Positions 11,662-22,042 of a DNA stretch of 64,000 nt are shown here, in pieces. The notes under the pieces were generated by a model, which did not search any database, was not told where the DNA came from, and saw only the letters and a list, made by a program, of their open reading frames with translations. Where the stretch lies: positions 620,001-684,000 of the forward strand of contig NRSV01000005.1 of the NCBI GenBank assembly GCA_002286855.1, read 5' to 3'. Position numbers and translations under genes: made by a program. The DNA comes from Bipolaris cookei. Taxonomy: Eukaryota; Ascomycota; Dothideomycetes; Pleosporales; Pleosporaceae. Position 1 is the first letter of the stretch; every line of letters starts with the position of its first letter.

Positions 11662-12501
11662 TTATGATGTCGCCTCAATCTTCAGCTTCCCAACATCAAC
11701 CTCATCAATGTTGTCGTCATCATCATCGTCACCCTTCCCAACCAAACCCTGCTGCCATAACTCCTTGCCCGTCAACTTCCTCTCCTCCTTAACAATTCTT
11801 TTCTTCTTATCCTCGAGTTCCTTCTCCTCTTCCTTCCTCCTCTTCTCCTCTGCCATCTCCGCCCGAAACCTCTCCCTCCACGCCAAAAAGCTCTCCCTTG
11901 TCACCGCCTCACCCTGAAACTTTTTGTTCTCCTCCTCCTCCGCCTTGGCAGCCGCCATATCTGCCAGCACCTGCTTGGCGTTCTGGCGCTCCGTAATGAG
12001 GAGTTCGGCGCTGTCCTTGAGGACCGTTACGAGCGTGAAGACCATGGCCATGCCGAGGTTTTCTTCAATGGTTTCGGAGAGCGAGTCAAGGAGGCGCTGC
12101 TTGTCTTCATGGATGTCGAGGTAGGGGTGTTTGGGGGCGTTGGGGGGTTGCGTTATGTCGAGGCGGGGGGCTTCGTCGGGGTAGTTGGGTGGGTAGGAGA
12201 CGTTGAGGATGATGGTTGCTGGGAGTTTCCTTTTAGCAAGCTTGTGTGTGTGTGGCGTTCAGATATTTGACTGCTTGCGCATACGTTGGTCATCTTCGCG
12301 CTCTTCGTCTTCGTGCCGTCCGTCATCGAGTTGGACGGCGACTCGGAATTCTGTCTCGGAAACGTCTGGAGGGCGTGGTTAGCAACATTCACGTGGTGTA
12401 CAGTGATGTTTTTGCGCAACCAGTGGTTGCGTACCTGTGATTTCGTCTGCGAAGATTGACTCGAGGACTTCGCGTTCCTCTTTTTGCTCTTCGACGCCCA
12501 T
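11662..12501 (-). CDS. GIR2: RWD-domain protein Gir2
   Basis: Three exons: 12501-12435, 12365-12285, 12218-11662; introns 69 and 66 nt; 234 aa. The N-terminus EEQKEEREVLESIFADEIT and the YPPNYPDEAPRLDI block are the RWD domain signature; the C-terminal half (ESFLAWRERFRAEMAEEKRR, KLTGKELWQQGLVGK) is the DFRP-like part that in yeast binds the Rbg2 GTPase and, through RWD, Gcn1. An alternative acceptor for intron 2 (after CTAAAAG) would change frame; the model used gives DDQPTIILNVSYP, which fits orthologs. It acts on translating ribosomes. It is divergent from ACL4 with only 215 bp between start codons. Confidence 0.92.
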
Positions 12502-12716
12502 GACGAATAAGTACGTGTGCGGACTGCAAGAGTGCCGACGCCGGGCGAGCACTTGCAAGTTGACGCTGAGGCTTGCGGTTTGGTGGGGCGCATGCCCGCT
12601 CTTTTCCCCCACGTTAGTAGCCCCGACTGCCCGATGTTCGAGAAATAATTTTTGGGTCCGCTTGTCGACTTGCAACAATTTCACACACCTCGACACCGAA
12701 ACAAAGTCTTGCAAAA
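12502..12716. promoter_or_regulatory. Short bidirectional promoter between GIR2 and ACL4
   Basis: 215 bp separate the two divergent ATGs, so they must share regulatory DNA. Both products act on ribosomes (Gir2 in Gcn2/Rbg control, Acl4 as Rpl4 chaperone), which makes co-regulation plausible. The ACL4-proximal end is A/C rich (caacaatttcacacacc), a typical fungal leader. No known factor site is clear. Confidence 0.6.
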
Positions 12717-13853
12717 ATGGCGAAGACGAAGCCAGCGGGCCACAAGGCAAAGAAGAGTGCAAAGTCTAGCGTAAAATCTGGCGCATCGAAACCAAAAGTG
12801 TCAGCCGAAGACCTCTTAATTCAGGCGGCTACTCTTCTCCAAACGTCACAGCCAGAGGAAGCGCTCGTCGCCGCACAAAGAGCGCTCAACTTGGTTCAGC
12901 CTGGTACCTCGAAGCCTTCCGCCGCTGCGCTGCCCGCATTGAACCTCCTCGGTGAAATCAATGTAGAGCTGGGCGACCCAGATTCTGCGCGCGAAGCATT
13001 CCAAGCCGCCATTATCATCGACCCCGAAGGCGCACACGATGGAGCAGAGAAATTTCTATGGATGGCACAATTGAACGAAGAGGGTGGTGCAGAGAGTGTG
13101 CGGTGGTTCGAAAAAGGCATTGAAGTGCTCAAGAGGGAAATTGGTGGGCAGGAAGGCAAGATGGTGAAGAACAACGAGATTGCAGAGTTGGTGGAGGAGA
13201 AGAGGCAGAAGATTGCAAATTCGCTCTGTGGCATTGCTGAAGTCTATATGACGGATTTGTCATGGGAAGAAGATGCAGAGGCACGGTGCGACGCCGCAGT
13301 CACTGAAGCACTTCTTTTTGCGCCAGAGAATCCGGAGCCTCTGCAAACACTGGCATCCATTCGCATTTCGCAATTAAAACCTGATGAGGCAAGATCCGCC
13401 CTAAGACGAAGCATGGAGCTGTGGAAGGACCTGGACCCGGATAACGCCAAGGTTCCCGACTATTCTCTTCGCATCAGTCTGTCACGCTTGTTGATGGAGG
13501 CGGAAATGGAAGACGAGGCAATCGAGGTGCTCGAGCGGTTAGTGGGGGAGAATGACGGTAGTGTTGAGGCGTGGTATCTGGGCGGTTGGTGCTTGCATTT
13601 GCTGGCGGGAAAGCAAAAAACCAAGGGAGAGGAAAAGGTCACCACATCACTGCTGCGTGCTAGTCGGGACTGGCTGGAGAATTGTCTCAGACTTTACGCT
13701 ATGCTAGAGTATGAGGACGAGCGACTGAAGGAACATGCCGATGAGCTCTTGAGAGAATTGAACGATGTACTCGGTCCTTCTACCGGTGCCGAGGAAGAGG
13801 ACGAATGGGAAGAGGACGACGGTGATGAAGACGAGGACATGGACGAGACGTGA
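12717..13853 (+). CDS. ACL4: Acl4-like TPR chaperone of ribosomal protein uL4
   Basis: Single exon, 378 aa. The N-terminus is Lys/Ser/Ala rich, then tetratricopeptide-like helices run from about residue 30 to 330 (ALVAAQRALNLVQPGT, LNLLGEINVELGDPDSAREA, LQTLASIRISQLKPDEARSA, SLSRLLMEAEMEDEAIEVLE), and the protein ends in a strongly acidic tail (EEEDEWEEDDGDEDEDMDET). This arrangement matches yeast Acl4 (YDR161W), which binds newly made Rpl4 and escorts it to the nucleus; the acidic tail would fit a basic client. The start is the first ATG after the promoter. Assignment rests on architecture and motif memory, not an alignment. Confidence 0.85.
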   Translation: MAKTKPAGHKAKKSAKSSVKSGASKPKVSAEDLLIQAATLLQTSQPEEALVAAQRALNLVQPGTSKPSAAALPALNLLGEINVELGDPDSAREAFQAAIIIDPEGAHDGAEKFLWMAQLNEEGGAESVRWFEKGIEVLKREIGGQEGKMVKNNEIAELVEEKRQKIANSLCGIAEVYMTDLSWEEDAEARCDAAVTEALLFAPENPEPLQTLASIRISQLKPDEARSALRRSMELWKDLDPDNAKVPDYSLRISLSRLLMEAEMEDEAIEVLERLVGENDGSVEAWYLGGWCLHLLAGKQKTKGEEKVTTSLLRASRDWLENCLRLYAMLEYEDERLKEHADELLRELNDVLGPSTGAEEEDEWEEDDGDEDEDMDET

Positions 13854-14788
13854 AGTTTTGATAGAACATGAGGAGATGCGATGCACAAGAGCCAGTGACT
13901 ATGGACAGTGGCTATGGACAGTGGTTATGGTGAGGGCTTGGCACGGCCGCTCGTCGCAGTTAGCCATGCGATGGTCACGGCGGAGGCGTTCCGTTCCCGA
14001 GACGGAGTATTTCTAATTGAGGCCGAGGATAAGCTGACACCGCGGGCATGTGTTGTAAGCGCCTTTTTTTCCTTTGGATATACTCCGCCCGCAGCAAGGG
14101 AGGCAAGAGGGTAGAAAGTATGTTTATGTACCAGTACGTAGACCAAGCTTGGGTGTCAGCACCCAGGGCCTTGGTGTGCCTTGGTCCCTGCAGGCAGGAA
14201 GCGGCAGGCGACCAGGGTAGCTGTCAGTGTAGCGACGACAAGATGAAATTCACAGATAGATGAGAGCAGGCTGCATTGCTTCTTCGGGCTCGACGGGCCC
14301 TGATCAGAGGGAGTGGGTGTGGGCGGCGTGGGCCAGGCGTGGGCCAGAGGAGGTCAGGATTCGCTATTAAGGGCAAAAGGGCAGCGCATGTGTGCAGAGC
14401 TTGGGCAAAGGCGCAAAAGGGCAAGGGACCCCATTGGCGATGGCGCTTGTCACTGTAACACCAAGCAGCGATCGAGGCGATGAGACATGGCCAGCTCTTG
14501 GCAACGAGCAGAAGGTTGCCGGAACCGCGCGAGCGCCACGGATAGTCAATAATGCTCGTCGCGACCACCCCTCAATGTCCTCACAAAGAGAACGACTGAA
14601 GCCGCGCCATCGCCCTCTGCCCGCTGCCTCCTAATCTTTCCTGGTCTTGGTCCTGCTCCCCCGTGCCGCGCCCATCCCCGACCGATGAACGGGGCGCTCG
14701 CATCTCGCACCCTTCCACAGCTGAGTGAGGCCTCGCCGTCGTCGACTTCCAGCCCGGGCATGCCCTTTGCGAGGCCCCGCGAACCCGA
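13854..14788. other. Gene-free stretch upstream of SCAP
   Basis: 935 bp with the ACL4 3' UTR and the SCAP promoter/leader. It holds a short tandem repeat (about 2.5 copies of a 14-mer containing TATGGACAGTGG, 13898-13928) and one CCGAGG hexamer at 14023-14028. No reading frame here shows a domain; the overlapping frames on both strands are GC-rich shadows. Confidence 0.55.
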
Positions 14789-17700
14789 ATGATCTGGTAT
14801 CTCCTCTATCCGCTGCGTGGGTGAGTAATAGCCTGCATCCCCCGTCCAGCCCATCCATGTAGTACACACGCGTCCGAGGCCATGCCATGCTAAATGCCCG
14901 TCTCGTAGTACGACTGAGCCACCACGCCTATCCACATCGCACCCCATCCGCCGCGCATTCCAGGCCCATGGCACCGCCACTGCCCGCCATTGGCTGCTCT
15001 CCATCTTCTTGACCATTATCATCTCCGTCCTGCTATGCTACCAGGCTGTCTTCCAGGTTGACAGTTCCGCCGCTGCCGGTCTCCGCAATCTGCCCAAGCA
15101 TGTTTGGACTTCCACCACCCAGGTTGATGGAGAGCGCATCCCCGATGTGATTGTGCGCCAGGTCTGGGTTCATGGCGACTACATGAAGGCCATCGAATTG
15201 CCCGTGCTGCGCCAGGCTCTGCATGTTCAGGAAGCCCTTATCAACGGCGGCTTCAATAAAGATGCCGACAACGATACAAATGCCCTCCGGAACACCCTCA
15301 TTGGCACCACTTCGGGCTGCATGGCTGCTGGCCCAGAGGAGAAGTGGACATGGCACTCGCCCTTGATGTATTGGAACTGTTCTCGAAGCGCCCTAGATGA
15401 TGATGGCGACTTACTCGGCACTATCAACGCACACACACGCATGCGCACACCCCGTAACATCACGCTGCGACCCAGCACGGTTTTTGCCGGAAAATCTTTC
15501 TCCAACACCAAGCTTCGTGCTGCCGACGCACTCGTCATTACACTTTTCGATCAGAACAGTTCAAGATTAGGGGTTACATGGGATGCGAGAGCACGCGCTC
15601 TGACAAAGGAAATATCCACCGATTGGACCGTATTCCCCCACGATGGTCAGGTTACCCTCAGCCGACTATTCGAGTTCAGATTCAAGCCCATGACCCTGAA
15701 CGATGACCTATTTTTGGCGGCTTCCTATCTTATCACCGCAGTTTATGTGATAACGAGAATGAGGCAGTTGCGAGCAGTCAAGAGCTGGTTTGGCTTGCTC
15801 ATCACCATCTGTATGAAGGTAGGCGGCTTTCGCACAAATGCTTTTCGCTGCTAACACCCCGACTAGATGGCCGTGTGTGTAATCGCTAGTTTCACCCTTT
15901 GTACATATCTTGGAATCGATTTGGCGCGGATACCCCGGCCATGGTTTCCCGTAGTAGTTTTTTGTTTCGGTCTTGGGAATATGTATGTACAAGAGTGGCT
16001 TGGTGCAATAGCAATTACTGACTGACTATCAGATTTCGTTTGATTAATGTTGTACTGGAAACACCACCAGAGATGCCTCCTCACCAGCGCATTGGCAATG
16101 CACTTGGTGAGGTTGGCCATCTGTCTGTTGCCATTGCATTTCAAAACCTCGCACTGTTATATTTCTGCTCCCGGCTCGTCACGCCCTGGGTCGCCGACTT
16201 TTGTGTCTTCGCAGCTGTCACGCTCGTATTCGACCTCGTGTTCCATTTGACCTTCTTTATTGCTGTTCTCAGCGTTGATGTGCAGAGGATGGAACTCTCC
16301 GACTCTCTGGATCGTATTAATCTCAGCCAAAGCACCAAGAACAAACAGGCTGAACGTCAATCCTGGCTTGGTGCTCTGAGAGAGGGCACACTGCCGCTGA
16401 GCACACGCTTCGCAGGGACTGTAGCCATCTTCTCCGTCATTCTTGCCGTCAATTGGCATTTCTTTGATAGCAGTGACAAGCCGCTGTCCTTCAACACGCT
16501 TCGGCAAAGTTTCACTTCCAGAAGGCGAAAACGCTCGATCGACACAAGCTGGAGCCAGCCGCCAATCAACCAGGCTAGGACACCCGCTGATTGGCTTCGG
16601 CTCCAAGACCACAATACGGCTCGAGAATTATTTGGTTTCATCAAACCTGGAGCCCAGACATTTGTAGCTCGCATATACAACCCCATCCTGGTTGTCTCCA
16701 AGGGAGCACAAGGACGTGACCGGCCGCAACCACCCTCGTCGCTCGTAGAGGGGCTTCGCCGCTTTGCACATGGACATGCTTTCCCAGCAGCTTTGATTAC
16801 TGTTACACTCATTGCTATTGTGGCCTTGTTTATGAATTACCTTCTCTGGACAGGTCTTCCAATGGGTGCAGAGGAAAATGACGATGTAGAAACAGAGTTT
16901 TCGGTAAAGACATTACCAACGCCACAAAACTTGGATGTTGTTCAGTTGGCTGGTTGTCCAAAAGGCCATCTTGCAAGCGTATCGCTGGATAGGAGTACTG
17001 CGATATGGCTACATAGCCGCGGGGGCTACCTGCATACTACCTTGCAGACGGCGTCGATGAAGCCTAGACTCTGGCCCATCTATGCTACCGCTATCGATGA
17101 TGGCGGAAGCATGCTAGCGATATGCGGGCAAATTGGGCAGATTGGTCTATGGGATATCCCTGCATCGCGATTTCTTATGTTCCCGCTAATCGACATTCGG
17201 GGACAGCCGCCAATACGCTTCAGCTTTGTTACGCTAAGAACACGGACGGATGCAGAGAGGCTATATCTCATCATCGTCAGCCCAGATGGACACTTGACGA
17301 AGCTGGAAGCACGCACAGGCATCCATCACACCAGGCGTATTGCCACTAGCTCAATCGTATGCAGCTCAATCTACACCTCGGACAAAGGGGATACTAGCCT
17401 GGTCTTTGTGACCAAGGCTGGTGAAGTGCACATACTGTCACTCAAGCAGGAGGATAACTACACGTCAGAAGTGGTTGCAGGTCTAGATCCAGGCCCACCT
17501 CCTGGTAGCAATCCTGCAAAGATACGGTGTATATACGCTGTTCCCAGCCTCGGGGTCATGTTCGCACTTCGCGATGAAGAGGCGGAGATTTTCGACTTTT
17601 CCAGCCGCGCACTGGTTCACGCATTCCAAATTGGCCATGTGCGTCCACACTCGTTCAGAGTGCTCCACTCTGTACGACGCGTGTGTCAATGCGGAGCCCC

Positions 17701-18427
17701 TGCGGTCAACTCACTCTCTGTGGCATATGCAGAGCACAGTGCAAACCACATGGTGATGCAGACCTTCAGTCTGGACGATAAGATTACTTCACAGATGTGC
17801 CTTGGAAAGCCGCTAGACCGAGAAAAGCACAAGTGTCGTGGTCTCGAGTGCGCAAGGGAAGCGGTGTATTCTGTCGAACCCGCTGGGGTGTGGGAGTCGA
17901 CAGAGGCGCAGAGCGTGATTGGAGTCAGAAGACGCGCACAATTGGCTACGCCATCATCGACTCATTCAGGCTCAGAAGAGAACTACCCAGGCGTTGATGC
18001 AGTTGCGCTTGCGTCTGCATTGAAGCAGCGTGCTCAATGCCAGGGGCACGTGAACCTGTCAAGACTCGGGGATGGAATGTCGACCAAGATAGACCCGATG
18101 GATAGCTCGTTTGAAGATTCTGATGCATGGGAGGTTTGGACACTGTCGACAGCAGGCGACTTCCGCTCAAGACCATTGGTGCCTGACGACGCGGATGATG
18201 TAGCGACAGAGTTGTACGAAGATGAGTTGTTTGTGGCAGCACCTGGTCCGATTGTCAAGCTGGGCAAGCGCAGTATTGCAGTGGGATTCGGCAATACAGT
18301 CAAGGTGGTTACGTTGGGCAAGGAGTCTTTTGATGGCCTGACGAGTGTACAGAGCGGTGCCATGGATATTGGTCTTGGCTCATACAAGTGGAGAGCACGG
18401 AAGGCAAGTGGAAGAAAAGTGCAATGA
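14789..18427 (+). CDS. SREBP cleavage-activating protein (SCAP) homolog, sterol-sensing domain
   Basis: ER membrane sterol sensor that escorts the SREBP transcription factor; in fungi the pathway controls ergosterol synthesis and growth at low oxygen. Four exons: 14789-14820, 14909-15818, 15867-15982, 16033-18427; introns 88, 48 and 50 nt; 1150 aa. The N-terminus MIWYLLYPLR, TTEPPRLSTSHPIRRAF and the first membrane segment (WLLSIFLTIIISVLLCYQAV) are followed by a lumenal loop with several Asn-Xaa-Ser/Thr sites. The sterol-sensing domain spans roughly residues 240-420 (LAASYLITAVYVITRMRQLR; FRLINVVLETPPEMPPHQRI). After a further membrane segment near residue 600, the C-terminal half has WD-repeat-like beta strands (ASVSLDRSTAIWLH, MLAICGQIGQIGLWDI). 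The first exon is only 32 nt; it is supported by the conserved N-terminal peptide. Confidence 0.92.
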
Positions 18428-19350
18428 CACAATGGCACTGACGGGACTCTGGGCTCTTGGAGCAGGAATGGCAGTGTTTATACTATGGATATACCCTACA
18501 TGCGCATTAAGCGCGGCGTTTTAGATGGCAAGTTACTTGAATTGATGAATGGACAAGATACATATGTCTGTATCTCCTCGATGCAGAAGGTGGTTTCCCA
18601 GCTACCAATCGGGGCCATCAAAGGCTCCCACTGGCGAGATGGCGAGTGACAAGCCCCGCAGTCGACGTGTACACGGACATGGGTGAGTGGGTTGCGTACC
18701 AAGGCAATGAATGTATGTAGGTGTAGGCGGCGGTGCAAGACTGATGATGACAGACGTCATGGTGGCTGTTGAGCCAGGAACAGGCACATGTGCATGGTGC
18801 GCCAAAACAGCGGGATGGAATCTGACCTCACCACATCAGCCCACGCAATCGTCAAAATCAGTAATGTCAGCATCAACGATTGTGTTGGAGAAAAAAAGAT
18901 AAGACAAATACTAGAAAGATGTTCAAATCCCTCGGCCTCGAGGTACAAGTGCGTACTACGTAGTATGGAGTTGTGGGTTCCAGCTGTTGTGGCGCTAAGA
19001 GACAGGGTCTCGGGAGTTGTGGCGCTACTTTGCGGGGCTACAGGGGCAGGAAAGAGCGCCCACACGACTTCCCAGAGCGGCACCGCCTAGCAATTGACCG
19101 CACTTGACTTTACCTGACTTTCCTTACCGCGGCGCCCTCGTCTTTGCTCTTCATTCCTTTTTTGCCGCCCAGCACTCTCCCCTTCTGCTACCTCCTACAT
19201 TCAAATTACCAGGTAAGCCTGCCTACAACCCTGCCCAGTCGCTGCCTTTCATCCCCTGCCGGCCTGGCTTCTTCACATGCAATCGACGCCGCTGGCGTAT
19301 GTCAAGCCTGCACTACGCAAGACTGACAACGCACCAGAACCACCGTCGCC
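18428..19350. other. Gene-free stretch between SCAP and ethanolamine kinase
   Basis: 923 bp with the SCAP 3' UTR and the ethanolamine kinase promoter. The last 250 bp are C/T rich on the coding strand, as in fungal leaders. Small frames on both strands carry no motif. No repeat or RNA gene recognised. Confidence 0.55.
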
Positions 19351-20770
19351 ATGAGTAAATCTCAATCGCCCTACGATTCCCTGCGCAACATTCCGCAGTA
19401 CTACGATTACACGGATTCGCACAACTCGGCCCTTGCCCTTATACTCGCTCTCCGGCCAGAATGGAAAGACTCAAAGGACACAATTGAGTTTGTCAGGTTC
19501 ACAGACGGAATCACAAACACGGTATGCACACATACACACATGCAATGGCTCATGGTCATGCTCTAGCGACCGCCCCTGCTGCCCCTTTATGTGCGCACGG
19601 CTAAGACTACGGTGTAGCTTCTCAAGGCGGTGAACAAGCTACCCGGCCTATCAAAGACCGAAGTCGAAGACGACGCCATCTTGCTGCGCGCATATGGCAA
19701 GGACACCGACGTCCTCATAGACCGCGAGAGTAAGTGCATGCCGGTACCATGCTGTACAGCGCTAAAACAAGGTTCTAGAGGAAGCTCGCTCTCATTCGCT
19801 GCTTGCCCGCCATAACCTTGCCCCGGCTCTCTACGCCCGGTTTGAAAATGGTCTCCTATACAAGTTCATTCAAGGCACCGTGTGTACACCTACCGACTTG
19901 CGTCGGCCAGAAGTATGGCGAGGAGTAGCTCAGAGGTTGGGAGAATGGCATGCCACATTACCTATTTCGAGTATTAGCAGCATATGTCCTGCGCCTGCCC
20001 AACTCACTTCGCAAAACAACAAGCGTGAGTCTCTGGCTGCCATGGCCACACTCACACCAGGCAAACCCATTCCAAATCTGTGGACTACTATGCAGAAATG
20101 GATCCTTGCCTTGCCAACCAACACCACTGCCCAGTCGGAGAGGAAAGATAAGCTGATGCAGGAACTCGAAAGTCTGATGCAGATACTTGGTGACACGCCA
20201 GGAATCGGTGGCTCCAATCCGTTTGTCTTCGCCCATTGCGACCTCCTCTCAGGCAACGTGATCATCGAGCCCTCGCCGTCTTCCGCCTCAGCGTCTCGTC
20301 GGTCCAGTGTATCCAGTTGCTCCGACGAGCCTGAGGCGGCGGCCTGTGTTTCCTTTATCGACTACGAGTATGCTACGCCTGCACCTGCTTCATTTGACAT
20401 TGCAAACCACTTTGCCGAATGGGGTGGTTTTGAATGCGACTACAACGCCATGCCCACACGCACCATCCGTCGCGCTTTTCTCCGCGAGTATCTGCGCAGC
20501 TTCAGTACCCACCAAAACAAGTCGTACAATGAGTCTGAGCTTGATCAATTGTTTGAGCAGGTTGACTTGTTCCGTGGTGTCCCTGGTTTCTATTGGGGTA
20601 TTTGGGCATTGATCCAAGCACAAATCTCGCTCATCGACTTTGACTATGCTAGCTATGCTGAGATTCGATTAGGCGAGTACTTTGCGTGGAAGAAGGCTTA
20701 CAACGGGCAAAAAGAAGAGAAGAACGAGCGCATGGTGCTCAGAGAGAAGATTTGGGCTCAGGAAGAGTAG
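19351..20770 (+). CDS. EKI1: Ethanolamine kinase
   Basis: ATP-dependent phosphorylation of ethanolamine (possibly also choline), first step of the CDP-ethanolamine branch of phosphatidylethanolamine synthesis; cytosolic. Three exons: 19351-19521, 19618-19729, 19779-20770; introns 96 and 49 nt; 424 aa. Visible are FVRFTDGITNT (glycine-loop region), the ARFENGLLYKFIQG segment, the phosphotransferase (Brenner) motif H-C-D-L-L-S-G-N with His247, Asp249 and Asn254, and the choline/ethanolamine kinase motif FIDYEYA followed by FDIANHFAEWGGFECDY. A Ser-rich insert sits between the two catalytic motifs. It could have mixed choline/ethanolamine specificity; the sequence alone does not settle this. Confidence 0.93.
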
Positions 20771-21244
20771 GTTGTATTCGTCTTCCCGGTGACAAAAGAA
20801 GGAGGAAAAGCAACAATGAAGTACTGTTGGTTAAAGCTAGAAGGACCGGACACTCATCATGGGACTGACTCATCATGGGAGGGCGCTGGGGTCGCTCGTC
20901 ATCTTTCTCTCTCTTTTTTCTTCTCTTTTCCTCCGTCTCTGTTGGAGCACTTACCTTGGTCTTTTCGTTCAAATGTCACGCTCCCGATCCTATTTACTAC
21001 TTATTTAATGTCAAAAGAGAGAGGAATGATGGGAGAAAGAAGGGTAAATAATAATACCACCGTTAGATTCATGTGTGCTATACCAAGAATTTCGTCTTTT
21101 TCATGTTACTACCGATAACAGAATATGCAGAGAGCTGATATTGTCAGAGGCAAGGAGTTTGTTTACACACATTTTCGATTCTTCTGGCTTCTTTGTTGCT
21201 TCATACCAAGCGACATACCTGATGAATTATCATTATTGTACGTA
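20771..21244. other. Gene-free stretch after ethanolamine kinase, left side of the accessory island
   Basis: 474 bp, increasingly AT rich toward the foldback element. The TA at 21243-21244 is the probable left target-site duplication of that element. No gene seen. Confidence 0.55.
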
Positions 21245-21634
21245 ACGTGCGGGATCAGTGAGCTGGCCGCCCGAAAAACCACCAAAAATCGCAAGAACTG
21301 ACCCTAGCAAATTCAACAACGCATAGATAATAAACTCTATAAATCTAATGGTAGCCTTTTCTACTTACTTTGAAGCTCTTACTAGGATTCTAGACAAATA
21401 GACCTTTGGGGGACTGAGATATTGATATTTTATCAAGTTTTAGCCCCCAAATCACTAGTTCTGGAGATCTCTTGAACTAAATATTTCTTTAATAAGCCTA
21501 GAGCTTCAAGATAAGTAGGAAAGGCTAGAGTTAGATTTATAGAGTTTATTATCTATGCGTTGTTGAATTTGCTAGGGTCAGTTCTTGCGATTTTTGGTGG
21601 TTTTTCGGGCGGCCAGCTCACTGATCCCGCACGT
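21245..21634. mobile_element. 390-bp foldback MITE with perfect 104-bp terminal inverted repeats
   Basis: Bases 21245-21348 and the reverse complement of 21531-21634 are identical over 104 bp, starting ACGTGCGGGATCAGTGAGCT. The element is flanked by TA on both sides (21243-21244 and 21635-21636), the target duplication of Tc1/mariner-pogo elements. The 182-bp centre has further imperfect complementarity (a TAGCCTTT...CTACTTA arm near 21352-21377 pairs with 21496-21527, and a GGGGG run pairs with CCCCC), so nearly the whole element can form one hairpin. It codes for nothing and must have moved with a transposase supplied in trans. The identical arms suggest young age or repair by conversion. 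Confidence 0.88.
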
Positions 21635-21636
21635 TA

Positions 21637-22042
21637 TAAGTAATAAGGTTACAGCGATCGGATGGCTCGGAAGCTCTACCCCGCACATAGCAGAGAGCAT
21701 AAGAAGAGAACCTTGTACGCACGTAGATAGGCAAGGAAAATAAGAATTTTGAATACACACACCTGTCTTTTGGCAACCCTCCTGCATTCGTGCAAACCCT
21801 CTTTAGCCCTGCGCGCACATGCTTCGTACCTTGCTGTTTGCACCCAGTCCACGCTTATGCTAGCTAGCTACAGAGCCCATTCAACAATTATTATATATGT
21901 TGACTTTCAGGTGCATACACATCTTAGAACCGACTAATCTGAGAAAAACGAGGCATGATAGGATGTGAAAGAGAGAAGGAAATGGATCAAGTCACGTACA
22001 AGTGCGAGTGCGTATGAAGATGAAATAATATATTCTCACATA
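21637..22042. other. Spacer between the MITE and the pogo-like element
   Basis: 406 bp of AT-biased sequence with no convincing reading frame. The TA at 22041-22042 is the likely left target duplication of the next element. Confidence 0.5.

Noticed and set aside
12219..12284. Earlier acceptors for GIR2 intron 2
   Set aside because: Acceptors after CACAAG or CTAAAAG do not restore the RWD frame; only CCCAG gives the conserved TIILNVSYP.
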